Source: Candidatus Bathyarchaeota archaeon (GTDB taxonomy: Archaea > Thermoproteota > Bathyarchaeia > Bathyarchaeales > DTEX01). Taken from it: a stretch of 7,068 bases of DNA. The notes under the pieces were generated by a model that saw only the letters and a list, made by a program, of their open reading frames with translations, did not search any database and was not told the origin of the DNA. Within the stretch, counting starts at the first letter, position 1. Every line of letters starts with the position of its first letter. Positions 1-6,534 of the stretch are shown piece after piece. The DNA lies in the NCBI GenBank assembly GCA_003601725.1, contig PIYJ01000075.1, positions 1 through 7,068 of the forward strand, given 5' to 3'. The position numbers were made by a program, and so were the translations under genes.

Positions 1-850
1 CTTGCTCCCGCCTCCAAAGCTGCGAAGACTATGTCGGTTCTGTCTCCCCCAGTGATCACAAGCTCATTCTTAGCCTTCTGGAAGTATCTCATCGCGCTCT
101 CCGGCGTCATCGCCCCCACCAGAACAGTCTCAACCAGTTTATCCATTCCCTCCTCACCGGCAAGCACGTTTCCCCCCACGGCTTCATGGATCTCCCTCAC
201 AGTGATGGCGCCTAATATCACGTCTTCAGGAATGATCCCTAAGACTTTGATGCCGTTCTTTTCGAGGAACGGCTTAATTATCCGTTTTGCTCTTTCCATT
301 CTGCCTTCTGGCACCCGGTTAATTATCACCCCTGAGATCTGCATGTTCCATTTTGAAGCGTAATCGCGAGCCTGAAGAATCTCATCAATTATGTGATCAT
401 TCTTGAATCTGGAGATTAGAAGGATTTGAGCGTTGAGTTTTGAGGCTAGATGGGGAACGGAGCAGTTTAGAAATGTCCCTGAAGATAAAGTTGATGCTCC
501 TTCAATCAGCATTATCTCTCTTTCTTTGCTGGCTTCTTCATAAGCTGAAAGTATTTCATCGATGATCTTTGAAGAATCACACGTGGTAAAGTCCTCCAAG
601 AAGATCTCTCTTCTCAGGGTTATTGGAGAGTAGATCCGGGGTCTCCTTCCAGCTTTAAGAGTTTCATCATAGATTCGACGTCTTCATCTAAGATCTTTTC
701 CTTGAGGTCCCAGGCGGATTCGATGCCGATGGGTTTGAAGTATCCTACTCTTTTGCCTAATTCTCTCGCAGTTAAAGCTAAAGCCACCGCCACTATGCTT
801 TTTCCAGCGTATTCCTCAGTTGAGGCTATATATACCGCTTTTCTCGCCAT
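1..850 (-). CDS. BioD-like/DRTGG 'phosphotransacetylase family' protein, frameshifted and cut by the left edge
   Basis: Resembles the non-catalytic N-terminal part of long phosphate acetyltransferases (COG0857: AAA_26/BioD-like P-loop domain plus DRTGG domain), found alone in many archaea. It opens with a degenerate P-loop, ASTEEYAGKS (residues 9-18), then KRVGYFKPIG as in dethiobiotin synthetase-like proteins. The 0 frame stops at 622-620, after 76 codons. One base out of phase, the reading continues open to the window edge. That part contains LIEGAS (about 115-120), GVIINRVPEGR, ITVREIHEAVGGNVLAGEEG and the DRTGG signature ITGGDRTDI (about 266-274, corrected numbering). About 283 residues are visible of a family I recall as about 350. 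The ATG at 850 follows the ligase stop by 25 bases, with a purine-rich AAGGAAG seven bases before it, so the two genes are probably co-transcribed. No phosphotransacetylase catalytic domain is visible. Its biochemical role is not established; a regulatory or sensory role linked to acyl-CoA metabolism is inference. Family assignment is firm; whether the gene is intact in the living organism is not. Confidence 0.88.
638..641 (-). other. Frameshift site in the DRTGG protein gene (run of four C on the coding strand)
   Basis: On the minus strand the run CCCC is read as GAC CCC GGA in frame 0, which leads to a stop 20 bases further on. Reading instead as CCC CGG ATC TAC gives conserved-looking protein (PRIYSPITLRREI) that stays open for more than 200 codons and ends in the DRTGG motif. 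Restoring one C makes a single continuous frame. A one-base loss in a homopolymer, by mutation or by sequencing or assembly error, is the simplest explanation. A Pro-tRNA could in principle re-pair one base back (CCC to CCC), but I see no canonical X XXY YYZ slippery heptamer. Confidence 0.85.
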
Positions 851-875
851 TTTTCTTCTTCCTTCTCTTCACATT

Positions 876-2975
876 CTACTTTGAAAGCGTGATTCTTATA
901 TCTACTGCAGCGCATCCCTTCCCTTTCTCATAGACAAAGAGGGGGTTGATCTCCATCTCCGTTATCTCCCTGAAGCGATTCATAATCTGTGAAATCTTCA
1001 GAATTATATCTATCACGGAGTTTATGTCTGAAGGCGGTTCACCTCTTACTCCTCTAAGCAGAGTGTAAGCCTTAGTCTCCTGAATCATCTCTTCAGCTTC
1101 AGTCCGAGTGAGAGGGCAGAGACGATACGAAACGTCCCGTAGAAAATTGACATAAATGCCTCCTAAACCAAACATCATCAACGGGCCGAACTGCCTGTCT
1201 CTTACGGCGCCCACTATGACTTCTTTCCCTTCAGGGGCCATCTTTTGAATCAGAACCCCAGAGATTCTCGCCCGAGGCATAAACAGATGGATCTTTCTTA
1301 AGATTTCATCATATTTTCGTTCTGCCTCTTTACGCGACTGAATGTTCAGGATTACTCCGCCGACATCGGTCTTATGAAGAATCTCAGAGGAGACTATCTT
1401 CATAACCACGGGGTACCCAATCGAATCAGCTATCTCTCCAGCTTCCCTTCTTGACTTGGCTATCTTCGCTGGAGGCGTGGGAATCCCGGCTGCTTCACCT
1501 ATTTGAAAAGCCTCTTCAACCGTGAGATTTAATCTATCGTCGAGGCGAACCTTATCGATTATCTTCTTGATTCCGTCATAATCTATCCCGGGAAATTCTG
1601 ACGGTTTTTCTCTTGACGACGAGGCTACAAGCAAATACTCATACATCCTGCTGAGCACATAAGCCGCTGCCTCTGGAAATCCATAGTTAGGTATCCCTCT
1701 CTTCCGCAGTATCTCAATCGCTGGAGAGTCATCTTCGATGCCCATAAATGCGGCTATTACGGGTTTTTCAGCTTTCCTTTGAGATTCCGCAATCGCCTGG
1801 GCAACCTTCTCCACGGGGGTCATAGCCTGCGGAGTTAAGATGACGATTATTCCGTCTACCTGCGAACTTTTTAACCCTGCATCCAATGCGGTTCTGTAAC
1901 GGGTCTCATCTGCATCTCCTAAAACGTCTACTGGATTGTTGACGCTGGCGTGAGGAGGCAACGATCTCTGAAGTTTCTCTCTGATCTGTTGCTCCAGCAA
2001 AGGAAGCTCTAGTCCTCTCTTCTCACAAGCATCAGCGGCAAGTATGCCAGGTCCGCCGCCGTTTGTCACTATCAGCACACGCTTCCCCTTTGGAAGAGGC
2101 TGCTCTTCAAAGGCCAAGACGAGATTGAAGAGCTCCTCTAAAGTGTTAACTCGGAGGATGCCGGTTTTCTTGAAGGCAGCTGAGAATGCGACATCTGAGC
2201 CTGCTAGAGACCCTGTATGAGATGAGACGGCTCTCATTCCGACATCTGTGGTTCCCGCTTTTAAGGCGATCACAGGTTTTTTCTTCGTTAATTTTTCAGC
2301 TACCTCTACGAAGCGGCTTCCATTCTTCACTCCTTCAATGTATAAACCGATAACTCTTGTCTGTGGATCCTCGCCTAATGCCTCTAAGAAATCAGCTGCA
2401 CTCAGATCAGCTTCATTTCCCAGGCTTATAAACGATGAGAAGCCTACATCATTGCGAATAGCCCAATTAAGAATCGTGCTCCCGAGGGCGCCGCTCTGCG
2501 AGACGAAAGCTATCCTCCCCATCGGAGGATTCGCAGCGGCGAAGGAAGCATTCATCCGACTTGCAGTATTAATAATACCTAAGCAGTTCGGTCCCTGCAT
2601 GAGCATGCCATATTTTCGACATATGCTTAGAAGCTTTCTTTCAAGCCGTGTTCCCTCCCTACCTGTCTCGCTGAACCCGGCGGAGATGACTATTATCCCT
2701 TTTACGCCTTTAATGCCGCATTGCTCTGCTACTGAGGGCACGATCTTCGCTGGAACAGCGATCACTGAGAGATCTATCTCCGAAGGCACCTCGAGGACGC
2801 TTTTGTAGCATTTGAATCCAAGTATCTCTTCTGCGTGAGGATTGATTGGGTAAAGATCTCCCTGGAATCCGTAATCTATGAGATTTTTGAAGATTCTATG
2901 TCCCACTTTCTCTTTCTCTCTGCTCGCCCCGATAACTGCGATGGATCTCGGCTTAAAGAAGGCTTCGAGCTTCAT
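876..2975 (-). CDS. acd: ADP-forming acetate/acyl-CoA ligase, fused alpha-beta form
   Basis: Catalyses acyl-CoA + ADP + Pi = acid + CoA + ATP, the archaeal route of substrate-level phosphorylation, in the cytoplasm. Counting from the ATG at 2975 (699 residues, normal for the fused form), the order is: CoA-binding Rossmann domain (SIAVIGAS near 11-18), succinyl-CoA-ligase-like domain (GPNCLGI 128-134, SQSGALG 159-165), the SHTGSLAG motif with the predicted phosphohistidine His253, a TNGGGPG loop (304-310), and a C-terminal ATP-grasp domain from about 465 with HKTD (predicted second phospho-transfer His534) and EMEINPL (673-679). Both histidines are present, so it should be an active synthetase and not a Pat-like regulator with a dead ligase domain; no GNAT tail is present. 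I chose 2975 because MKLEAFFKPRSIAVIGAS is the usual family start. In-frame alternatives are ATG at 3008 and TTG at 3041; the TTG lies in a probable TATA box. Substrate range (acetate, branched or aryl acids) cannot be read from sequence. Confidence 0.95.
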   Translation of the reverse strand: MKLEAFFKPRSIAVIGASREKEKVGHRIFKNLIDYGFQGDLYPINPHAEEILGFKCYKSVLEVPSEIDLSVIAVPAKIVPSVAEQCGIKGVKGIIVISAGFSETGREGTRLERKLLSICRKYGMLMQGPNCLGIINTASRMNASFAAANPPMGRIAFVSQSGALGSTILNWAIRNDVGFSSFISLGNEADLSAADFLEALGEDPQTRVIGLYIEGVKNGSRFVEVAEKLTKKKPVIALKAGTTDVGMRAVSSHTGSLAGSDVAFSAAFKKTGILRVNTLEELFNLVLAFEEQPLPKGKRVLIVTNGGGPGILAADACEKRGLELPLLEQQIREKLQRSLPPHASVNNPVDVLGDADETRYRTALDAGLKSSQVDGIIVILTPQAMTPVEKVAQAIAESQRKAEKPVIAAFMGIEDDSPAIEILRKRGIPNYGFPEAAAYVLSRMYEYLLVASSSREKPSEFPGIDYDGIKKIIDKVRLDDRLNLTVEEAFQIGEAAGIPTPPAKIAKSRREAGEIADSIGYPVVMKIVSSEILHKTDVGGVILNIQSRKEAERKYDEILRKIHLFMPRARISGVLIQKMAPEGKEVIVGAVRDRQFGPLMMFGLGGIYVNFLRDVSYRLCPLTRTEAEEMIQETKAYTLLRGVRGEPPSDINSVIDIILKISQIMNRFREITEMEINPLFVYEKGKGCAAVDIRITLSK

Positions 2976-3042
2976 ACGTCCGCCCCTAGAAGGTTCCTTT
3001 TCAGACATGTGCTCTGCTCTCGTTAAGAAGAGAGTCCTCAAT

Positions 3043-3056
3043 ATTTATGTATAGCT
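3043..3056 (-). promoter_or_regulatory. Probable TATA box of the ligase-DRTGG operon
   Basis: The minus strand reads AGCTATACATAAAT, similar to the archaeal TATA element. Transcription starting about 25 bases downstream would begin near 3025. That puts ATG 3008 or ATG 2975 in the message and excludes TTG 3041 as the start. No strong Shine-Dalgarno sequence precedes 2975, only a G-rich GGGGCGG four bases away. This is motif-level evidence only. Confidence 0.45.
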
Positions 3057-3068
3057 CTTTACGTATAA
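3045..3068 (+). repeat. Imperfect direct repeat in the divergent promoter
   Basis: TTATGTATAG (3045-3054) and TTACGTATAA (3059-3068) match at 8 of 10 positions and are 14 bases apart. They coincide with the two TATA-like elements, so the similarity may simply reflect AT-rich promoter composition. A shared operator is possible but not shown. Confidence 0.3.
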
Positions 3069-3069
3069 G
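3058..3069 (+). promoter_or_regulatory. Probable TATA box of the CoA-transferase-GNAT gene
   Basis: TTTACGTATAAG lies about 50 bases before the ATG at 3119. A start site about 25 bases downstream would leave a leader of roughly 25-30 bases, containing GAGAGG (3106-3111) seven bases before the ATG. It sits back to back with the TATA-like element of the opposite gene. Confidence 0.4.
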
Positions 3070-3118
3070 ACTCCACATATCATTTGGCATTCTGAAAATT
3101 CATGCGAGAGGCTCTTAG

Positions 3119-4978
3119 ATGCACAGAAACGAAGAGTTACGTAAGAGAAGCTACGACGACAAGAAATCCAGCCTAGAAGAGGCGCTTGGATTTATTAAGA
3201 CAGGAGATCACATCTTCATCGGCTCCGCTTGTGGTGAACCTCAATATCTCGTGAGGGGACTCGTGGAAAAAGCTAGTCATCTCGCCGATAACGAGATATT
3301 ACACGTGCACACTTTGGGCGTCGCTCCCTATGCTAAGCCGAGATATTCTGATAGGTTTCGTCTAAACGCGTTTTTCGTCGGAATCAACACCCGTCAAGCA
3401 GTCGCTGAGGGAAGGGCGGATTATACTCCTGTCTTCCTATCCGAGCTTCCACGTCTAATATCAAGGGGGATGATCCCGATTGACGTTGCTTTAATACAGG
3501 TGACGCCGCCCGATGAGCATGGATTCTGCAGTTTAGGCGTCTCAGTTGAGATCACGAAGACAGCTGCGGAGAAAGCTAAGCTAGTTATTGCGCAGGTAAA
3601 TCGGCAGATGCCGCGTGTCTTAGGAGACAGCTTCATCCACATCAGCAATATCGACGTCGTCGTGGAACATGATGAGCCTATTCTTGAGCTTCCAAGACCC
3701 GAGAAGGATATAGTCTCCGAGAGAATCGCAAGGTACGTGGCGGAGCTCATTGATGACGAATCAACTCTCCAAATAGGTATTGGAAGCATCCCGGATTCCG
3801 TCTTAGATGCTTTGATTGACAAGAAAGACTTAGGGATTCATACGGAGCTTCTAACCGAAGGCGTCGTCGACTTGGTTGAGGAAGGCGTAGTGACATGTGC
3901 CAAGAAGACTATAAACCGAGGGAAGATCATTGCCTCCTTCGCTATGGGGACGCGTCGGCTTTACGATTTCATCGATAATAACCCCATGGTTGAATTTTAT
4001 GAGTCTGACTACGTGAATAATCCGGTCGTGATCAGCCAGCATGAAAAGATGGTTGCGATAAATCAAGCCTTAGAAGTAGACTTAACCGGACAGGTCTGCG
4101 CAGATTCGCTGGGCTACAGATTCTACAGCGGCTTAGGTGGACAGGCTGACTTCATGAGGGGGGCCATGCTTTCTAAGGGTGGAAAGGCCATAACAGTCAT
4201 TCCCTCCACAGCTAAGAACGGCAAAATCTCGAGGATACGTTCACTTCTAAGCTCAGGAGCGGGAGTTGTCCTTACAAGAGGCGATGTAGACTACGTTGTG
4301 ACCGAGTATGGAGTGGCATCTCTCCGTGGGAAGACCATAAAGGAGAGGGCCTTATCTCTGATTAATATAGCTCATCCGAAGGTTCGAAATGATCTTCTTG
4401 AATGGGCGAAGCAGCATCATTATGTCCCCCAAGAGGTTCTGCCGTTCCCAGAGATCGAATATCCCGAAGAACTGAAGAGATACGTCGTCTTGAAGGATGG
4501 AAGCGAGGTTCTTCTACGTCCGATAAAGCCTTCTGATGCTACGATGAAGCAGGATCTCTTCTATTCCCTTTCAAAGGGGTCCGTGGTTAAAAGATATCTA
4601 GGGTCTCTTAAGGTTATGCCTCTCAAGCGTATCTGGCCATACGTTATTGTTGACTATAATAATGAGATGGTGATCGTGGGAACGGTGCGGGAAGGCGAAA
4701 GCGAAAGCATAATCGCGATTGGCAGCTACTCCCGAGTGCCGAATACAGATTTCGCGGAGGTTGCCTTGGTTGTTAGAGATGACTGGCAAAATAAAGGCTT
4801 AGGCACAATTCTCTTTAATTATCTATGTGAAATAGCGAAGAAGCGTGGATTAGCCGGATTCACAGCTTGGGTAATGATGGATAACAATAGAATGATGCAT
4901 ATCTTTAAGAAGTCAGGCTATCCGATGCAGTATAGAATTGAAGGAAACCTTTACTACGTTAAGATAAAATTCAAGTAG
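3119..4978 (+). CDS. Acetyl-CoA hydrolase/CoA-transferase fused to a C-terminal GNAT acetyltransferase domain
   Basis: Residues about 15-440 form a family I CoA-transferase of the acetyl-CoA hydrolase/4-hydroxybutyrate CoA-transferase group (COG0427), which transfers CoA between acyl-CoA and a carboxylate, often acetate. Visible motifs are VTPPDEHGFCSLG (128-140), QIGIGSIPDSV (218-228), GIHTELLTEGVVDL (239-252) with predicted catalytic Glu243 forming the glutamyl-CoA thioester, GLGGQADFMRGA (338-349) and VVTEYGVASLRGKT (393-406). Residues about 455-619 are a GNAT domain with the acetyl-CoA pyrophosphate-binding loop QNKGLG (557-562) after the V-rich strand EVALVVRDD, and the helix NNRMMHIFKKSGY near the end. 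The reading frame is continuous, with no sign of a split at the junction. GAGAGG seven bases upstream supports the ATG. The gene is divergent from the ADP-forming ligase, which works on the same kind of substrates. Bacterial and archaeal proteins of this architecture are known. The substrates of both domains are unknown; the GNAT part could acetylate a protein or simply sense acetyl-CoA. Confidence 0.93.
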   Translation: MHRNEELRKRSYDDKKSSLEEALGFIKTGDHIFIGSACGEPQYLVRGLVEKASHLADNEILHVHTLGVAPYAKPRYSDRFRLNAFFVGINTRQAVAEGRADYTPVFLSELPRLISRGMIPIDVALIQVTPPDEHGFCSLGVSVEITKTAAEKAKLVIAQVNRQMPRVLGDSFIHISNIDVVVEHDEPILELPRPEKDIVSERIARYVAELIDDESTLQIGIGSIPDSVLDALIDKKDLGIHTELLTEGVVDLVEEGVVTCAKKTINRGKIIASFAMGTRRLYDFIDNNPMVEFYESDYVNNPVVISQHEKMVAINQALEVDLTGQVCADSLGYRFYSGLGGQADFMRGAMLSKGGKAITVIPSTAKNGKISRIRSLLSSGAGVVLTRGDVDYVVTEYGVASLRGKTIKERALSLINIAHPKVRNDLLEWAKQHHYVPQEVLPFPEIEYPEELKRYVVLKDGSEVLLRPIKPSDATMKQDLFYSLSKGSVVKRYLGSLKVMPLKRIWPYVIVDYNNEMVIVGTVREGESESIIAIGSYSRVPNTDFAEVALVVRDDWQNKGLGTILFNYLCEIAKKRGLAGFTAWVMMDNNRMMHIFKKSGYPMQYRIEGNLYYVKIKFK

Positions 4979-4996
4979 AAATCCAAAAAATCAAAA
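4979..4996 (-). terminator. T-rich terminator after the ribosomal protein genes
   Basis: Downstream of the L18 stop the minus strand reads TTTTGATTTTTTGGATTT, the kind of oligo-T stretch at which archaeal RNA polymerase stops. It fills most of the 47-base convergent gap (4979-5025). The gap also contains a short palindrome, CTTCGAAG. On the plus strand only a run of five T (5029-5033), overlapping the L18 stop, could serve the CoA-transferase gene. Confidence 0.5.
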
Positions 4997-5025
4997 TTTC
5001 GCTTCGAAGGACCCTTTGGACGATT

Positions 5026-5619
5026 CTATTTTTCAGATTCCGCCTTAATCTTCTCCATGACTGTAGAGAAATGATCCACAATTTTTTCTGGAGAGAGACC
5101 GCGGGATAGATAGGCTGAGAATCTCATCGAGTAGACTTCAGGGGTAGAAGACAACATCTCAGCATAGTCGCTTATATGTTGACCTTTAATTCGATCTTCG
5201 TCTGGAAGAACATCCTCGCTGTGGGGAATCTCGACGCCTGCATCGAGGCAGCCTTTTAAAACGGCGAATACCCGTGCACCTTTCGAGGGGGTCTGTAACC
5301 CTATGTCTAGAACCGCTTTCTTTATGCCTTTTTTCAATGCTCTATATCCGCAGAGAAGGCCGGTCAGATACGCGGCGGGGAGACTCTTTAAACTTCCAAG
5401 CCAGCCGTACTTCTTTCTTAGTTCGCTTGAGTGCGCTGAGGCTAAAACTTTATCGCTTTCGACTGAGGCTTCAATCATCTGTGCTATTATGTGTTTATTG
5501 GTTTTCCGCGCGACGAGTCTTGGAAGACCAGATAGGATAAGGTTCTTCCTTCGGCGGTAATTCGTTTTGCCTTCTCTTCTTCTGCGATAAGGCACGTTAT
5601 ATGAAGGACCCTTCGCCAT
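5026..5619 (-). CDS. rpl18: Large-subunit ribosomal protein L18 (uL18), archaeal type
   Basis: Binds 5S rRNA, with L5, in the central protuberance of the 50S subunit. At 197 residues it matches the long archaeal/eukaryotic L18/L5e form rather than the roughly 120-residue bacterial one. Recognisable parts are the basic N-terminus MAKGPSYNVPYRRRREGKTNY, the segment RKNLILSGLPRLVARKTNKH (23-43), AYLTGLLCGYRALKKG (83-98), the AVLDIGLQTPSKGARVFAVLKG strand-helix region, and DAGVEIPHSEDVLPDEDRIKG (126-146). The ATG shares one base with the L19e stop (TAATG), and AGGAG (5633-5629) sits nine bases upstream within L19e, so translation is probably coupled. It is the last gene of the block here: S5, which normally follows in archaea, is absent and a convergent gene comes instead. 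Confidence 0.97.
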   Translation of the reverse strand: MAKGPSYNVPYRRRREGKTNYRRRKNLILSGLPRLVARKTNKHIIAQMIEASVESDKVLASAHSSELRKKYGWLGSLKSLPAAYLTGLLCGYRALKKGIKKAVLDIGLQTPSKGARVFAVLKGCLDAGVEIPHSEDVLPDEDRIKGQHISDYAEMLSSTPEVYSMRFSAYLSRGLSPEKIVDHFSTVMEKIKAESEK

Positions 5620-6071
5620 TATCTTCTTCTCCTGAGGTTATGTGCATCCATGTATCGTTCAAGAGCGGAGACGGAACGGAAAACCCCGCTTCCAGCCATA
5701 ATGTAGAGCCTTCGATAGACGCTTTCAGTGATTATATGTTTATCCCTAAGTTCACGCAGTCTCCTTCGCTGGGCTCTTATACGGATAATCCATGCTTTCT
5801 TCCTTGGGAATCTTGCCCCTTTAGGTCCCTGGCGGCTTCCATGTCCTCTTCTTCTGCCCTTCTTTCTTTTCTCATGAAGCATGCGGGTTCTACCGCGGCT
5901 AATCCCCTTTTCAGAGAGCTTTCGAATAGCTTTTTCATGGATAAGCCGTCTAATCTCCTCTCTTGAGATCGCTAACTCAACATCCTCCGCCCTTTCCGGA
6001 TCGATCCAAACCCTACTTTTGCCTACTTTAAGGATCTCCGCAGCCATTCTACGTTGACTCTTCAAATCCAA
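5619..6071 (-). CDS. rpl19e: Large-subunit ribosomal protein L19e (eL19)
   Basis: Archaeal/eukaryotic-specific 50S protein, 150 residues, the usual archaeal length. It begins MDLKSQRRMAAEILKVGKSR, followed by VWIDPERAEDVELAISREEIR and a highly basic middle (KRKKGRRRGHGSRQGPKGAR, about 68-87) that runs into the rRNA, then a helical C-terminus ending RRRR. The start codon is TTG at 6071. The family N-terminus begins exactly there, and a strong GGAGGG (6083-6078) lies six bases upstream. The ATG that overlaps this site is out of frame. A 31-base gap separates it from L32e. Confidence 0.97.
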   Translation of the reverse strand: MDLKSQRRMAAEILKVGKSRVWIDPERAEDVELAISREEIRRLIHEKAIRKLSEKGISRGRTRMLHEKRKKGRRRGHGSRQGPKGARFPRKKAWIIRIRAQRRRLRELRDKHIITESVYRRLYIMAGSGVFRSVSALERYMDAHNLRRRR

Positions 6072-6077
6072 ACTTGA

Positions 6078-6083
6078 CCCTCC
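6078..6083 (-). promoter_or_regulatory. Strong Shine-Dalgarno site that fixes the TTG start of L19e
   Basis: GGAGGG on the minus strand lies six bases before TTG 6071. Of the ribosome binding sites visible in this window it is the closest to consensus, and it serves the only gene here that clearly uses a TTG start. It probably compensates for the weak initiation codon in the one gap of the block where there is no overlap coupling. Confidence 0.75.
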
Positions 6084-6102
6084 ATACAGTTGAGAAATCT
6101 AT

Positions 6103-6534
6103 CTATGTGCCCTTTTCAGCAATTGGCTCTTCAAGTTCTCTAAATTCTCTAGGATTCAGAACGTGGATTCCTCTTTCTCTAGCTTCCCTGATTATCTCAG
6201 CTCTTTTCCTGTTCCCCACGGAAGCCGCTATTCGGATCGCTTCAAGCTCAGGATTGATTTTGTTAAGATCATCCAAGTTAAATACTCTTACCTCTTTAAA
6301 TGCGGATGGATGTAATCCTCTGGATTCCTTCGGCCCACGATATCCAGTATTGGGAGACGCAGGCCAACCCTTTACTCGTTTACGTACCTTATTATCTAAG
6401 CCGCGAGGTCTCCTCCAGTTTTCTTTGAGCCTTTTATATCGCCAGCTCTCCTGTCGTACAAATTTAGGCTTCTTCTTTTTTTCTTTCTCTCTTTTTGCAA
6501 CCAATTTTTTCCTTGATTCTATGTCTCCGCTCAT
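6103..6534 (-). CDS. rpl32e: Large-subunit ribosomal protein L32e (eL32)
   Basis: Archaeal/eukaryotic-specific 50S protein, 143 residues. After a very charged N-terminal tail (KREKEKKKKPKF, about 14-25) comes the conserved core: RQESWRYKRLKENWRRPRGL (27-46), DNKVRKRVKGWPASPNTGYR (47-66) and GLHPSAFKEVRVFNLDDL (73-90), then IRIAASVGNRKRAEIIREAR (100-119) and the terminal region GIHVLNPREF. Its ATG overlaps the L6 stop in an ATGA arrangement (four bases shared), and GAGGG (6548-6544) lies nine bases upstream inside L6, so translation is coupled to L6. The N-terminal lysine-rich extension may be disordered. Confidence 0.97.
   Translation of the reverse strand: MSGDIESRKKLVAKREKEKKKKPKFVRQESWRYKRLKENWRRPRGLDNKVRKRVKGWPASPNTGYRGPKESRGLHPSAFKEVRVFNLDDLNKINPELEAIRIAASVGNRKRAEIIREARERGIHVLNPREFRELEEPIAEKGT

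Noticed and set aside
31..363. Open frame of 110 codons on the plus strand at the left end
   Set aside because: The opposite strand encodes the DRTGG-family protein with clear motifs throughout this interval, so this frame is a shadow.
620..850. A separate 76-residue small protein
   Set aside because: Its sequence is the N-terminal P-loop part of the DRTGG protein and the remainder continues in the adjacent frame; it is a frameshift fragment, not an independent small gene.
2248..2808. Open frame of 186 codons on the plus strand inside the ligase gene
   Set aside because: It lies wholly antisense to a strongly conserved coding region, has no recognisable domain, and is most simply a shadow of the ligase codons.
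5000..5010. CTTCGAAG palindrome in the convergent gap as an intrinsic hairpin terminator
   Set aside because: The stem has too few pairs to be stable, and archaeal termination depends mainly on oligo-T, which is present beside it.
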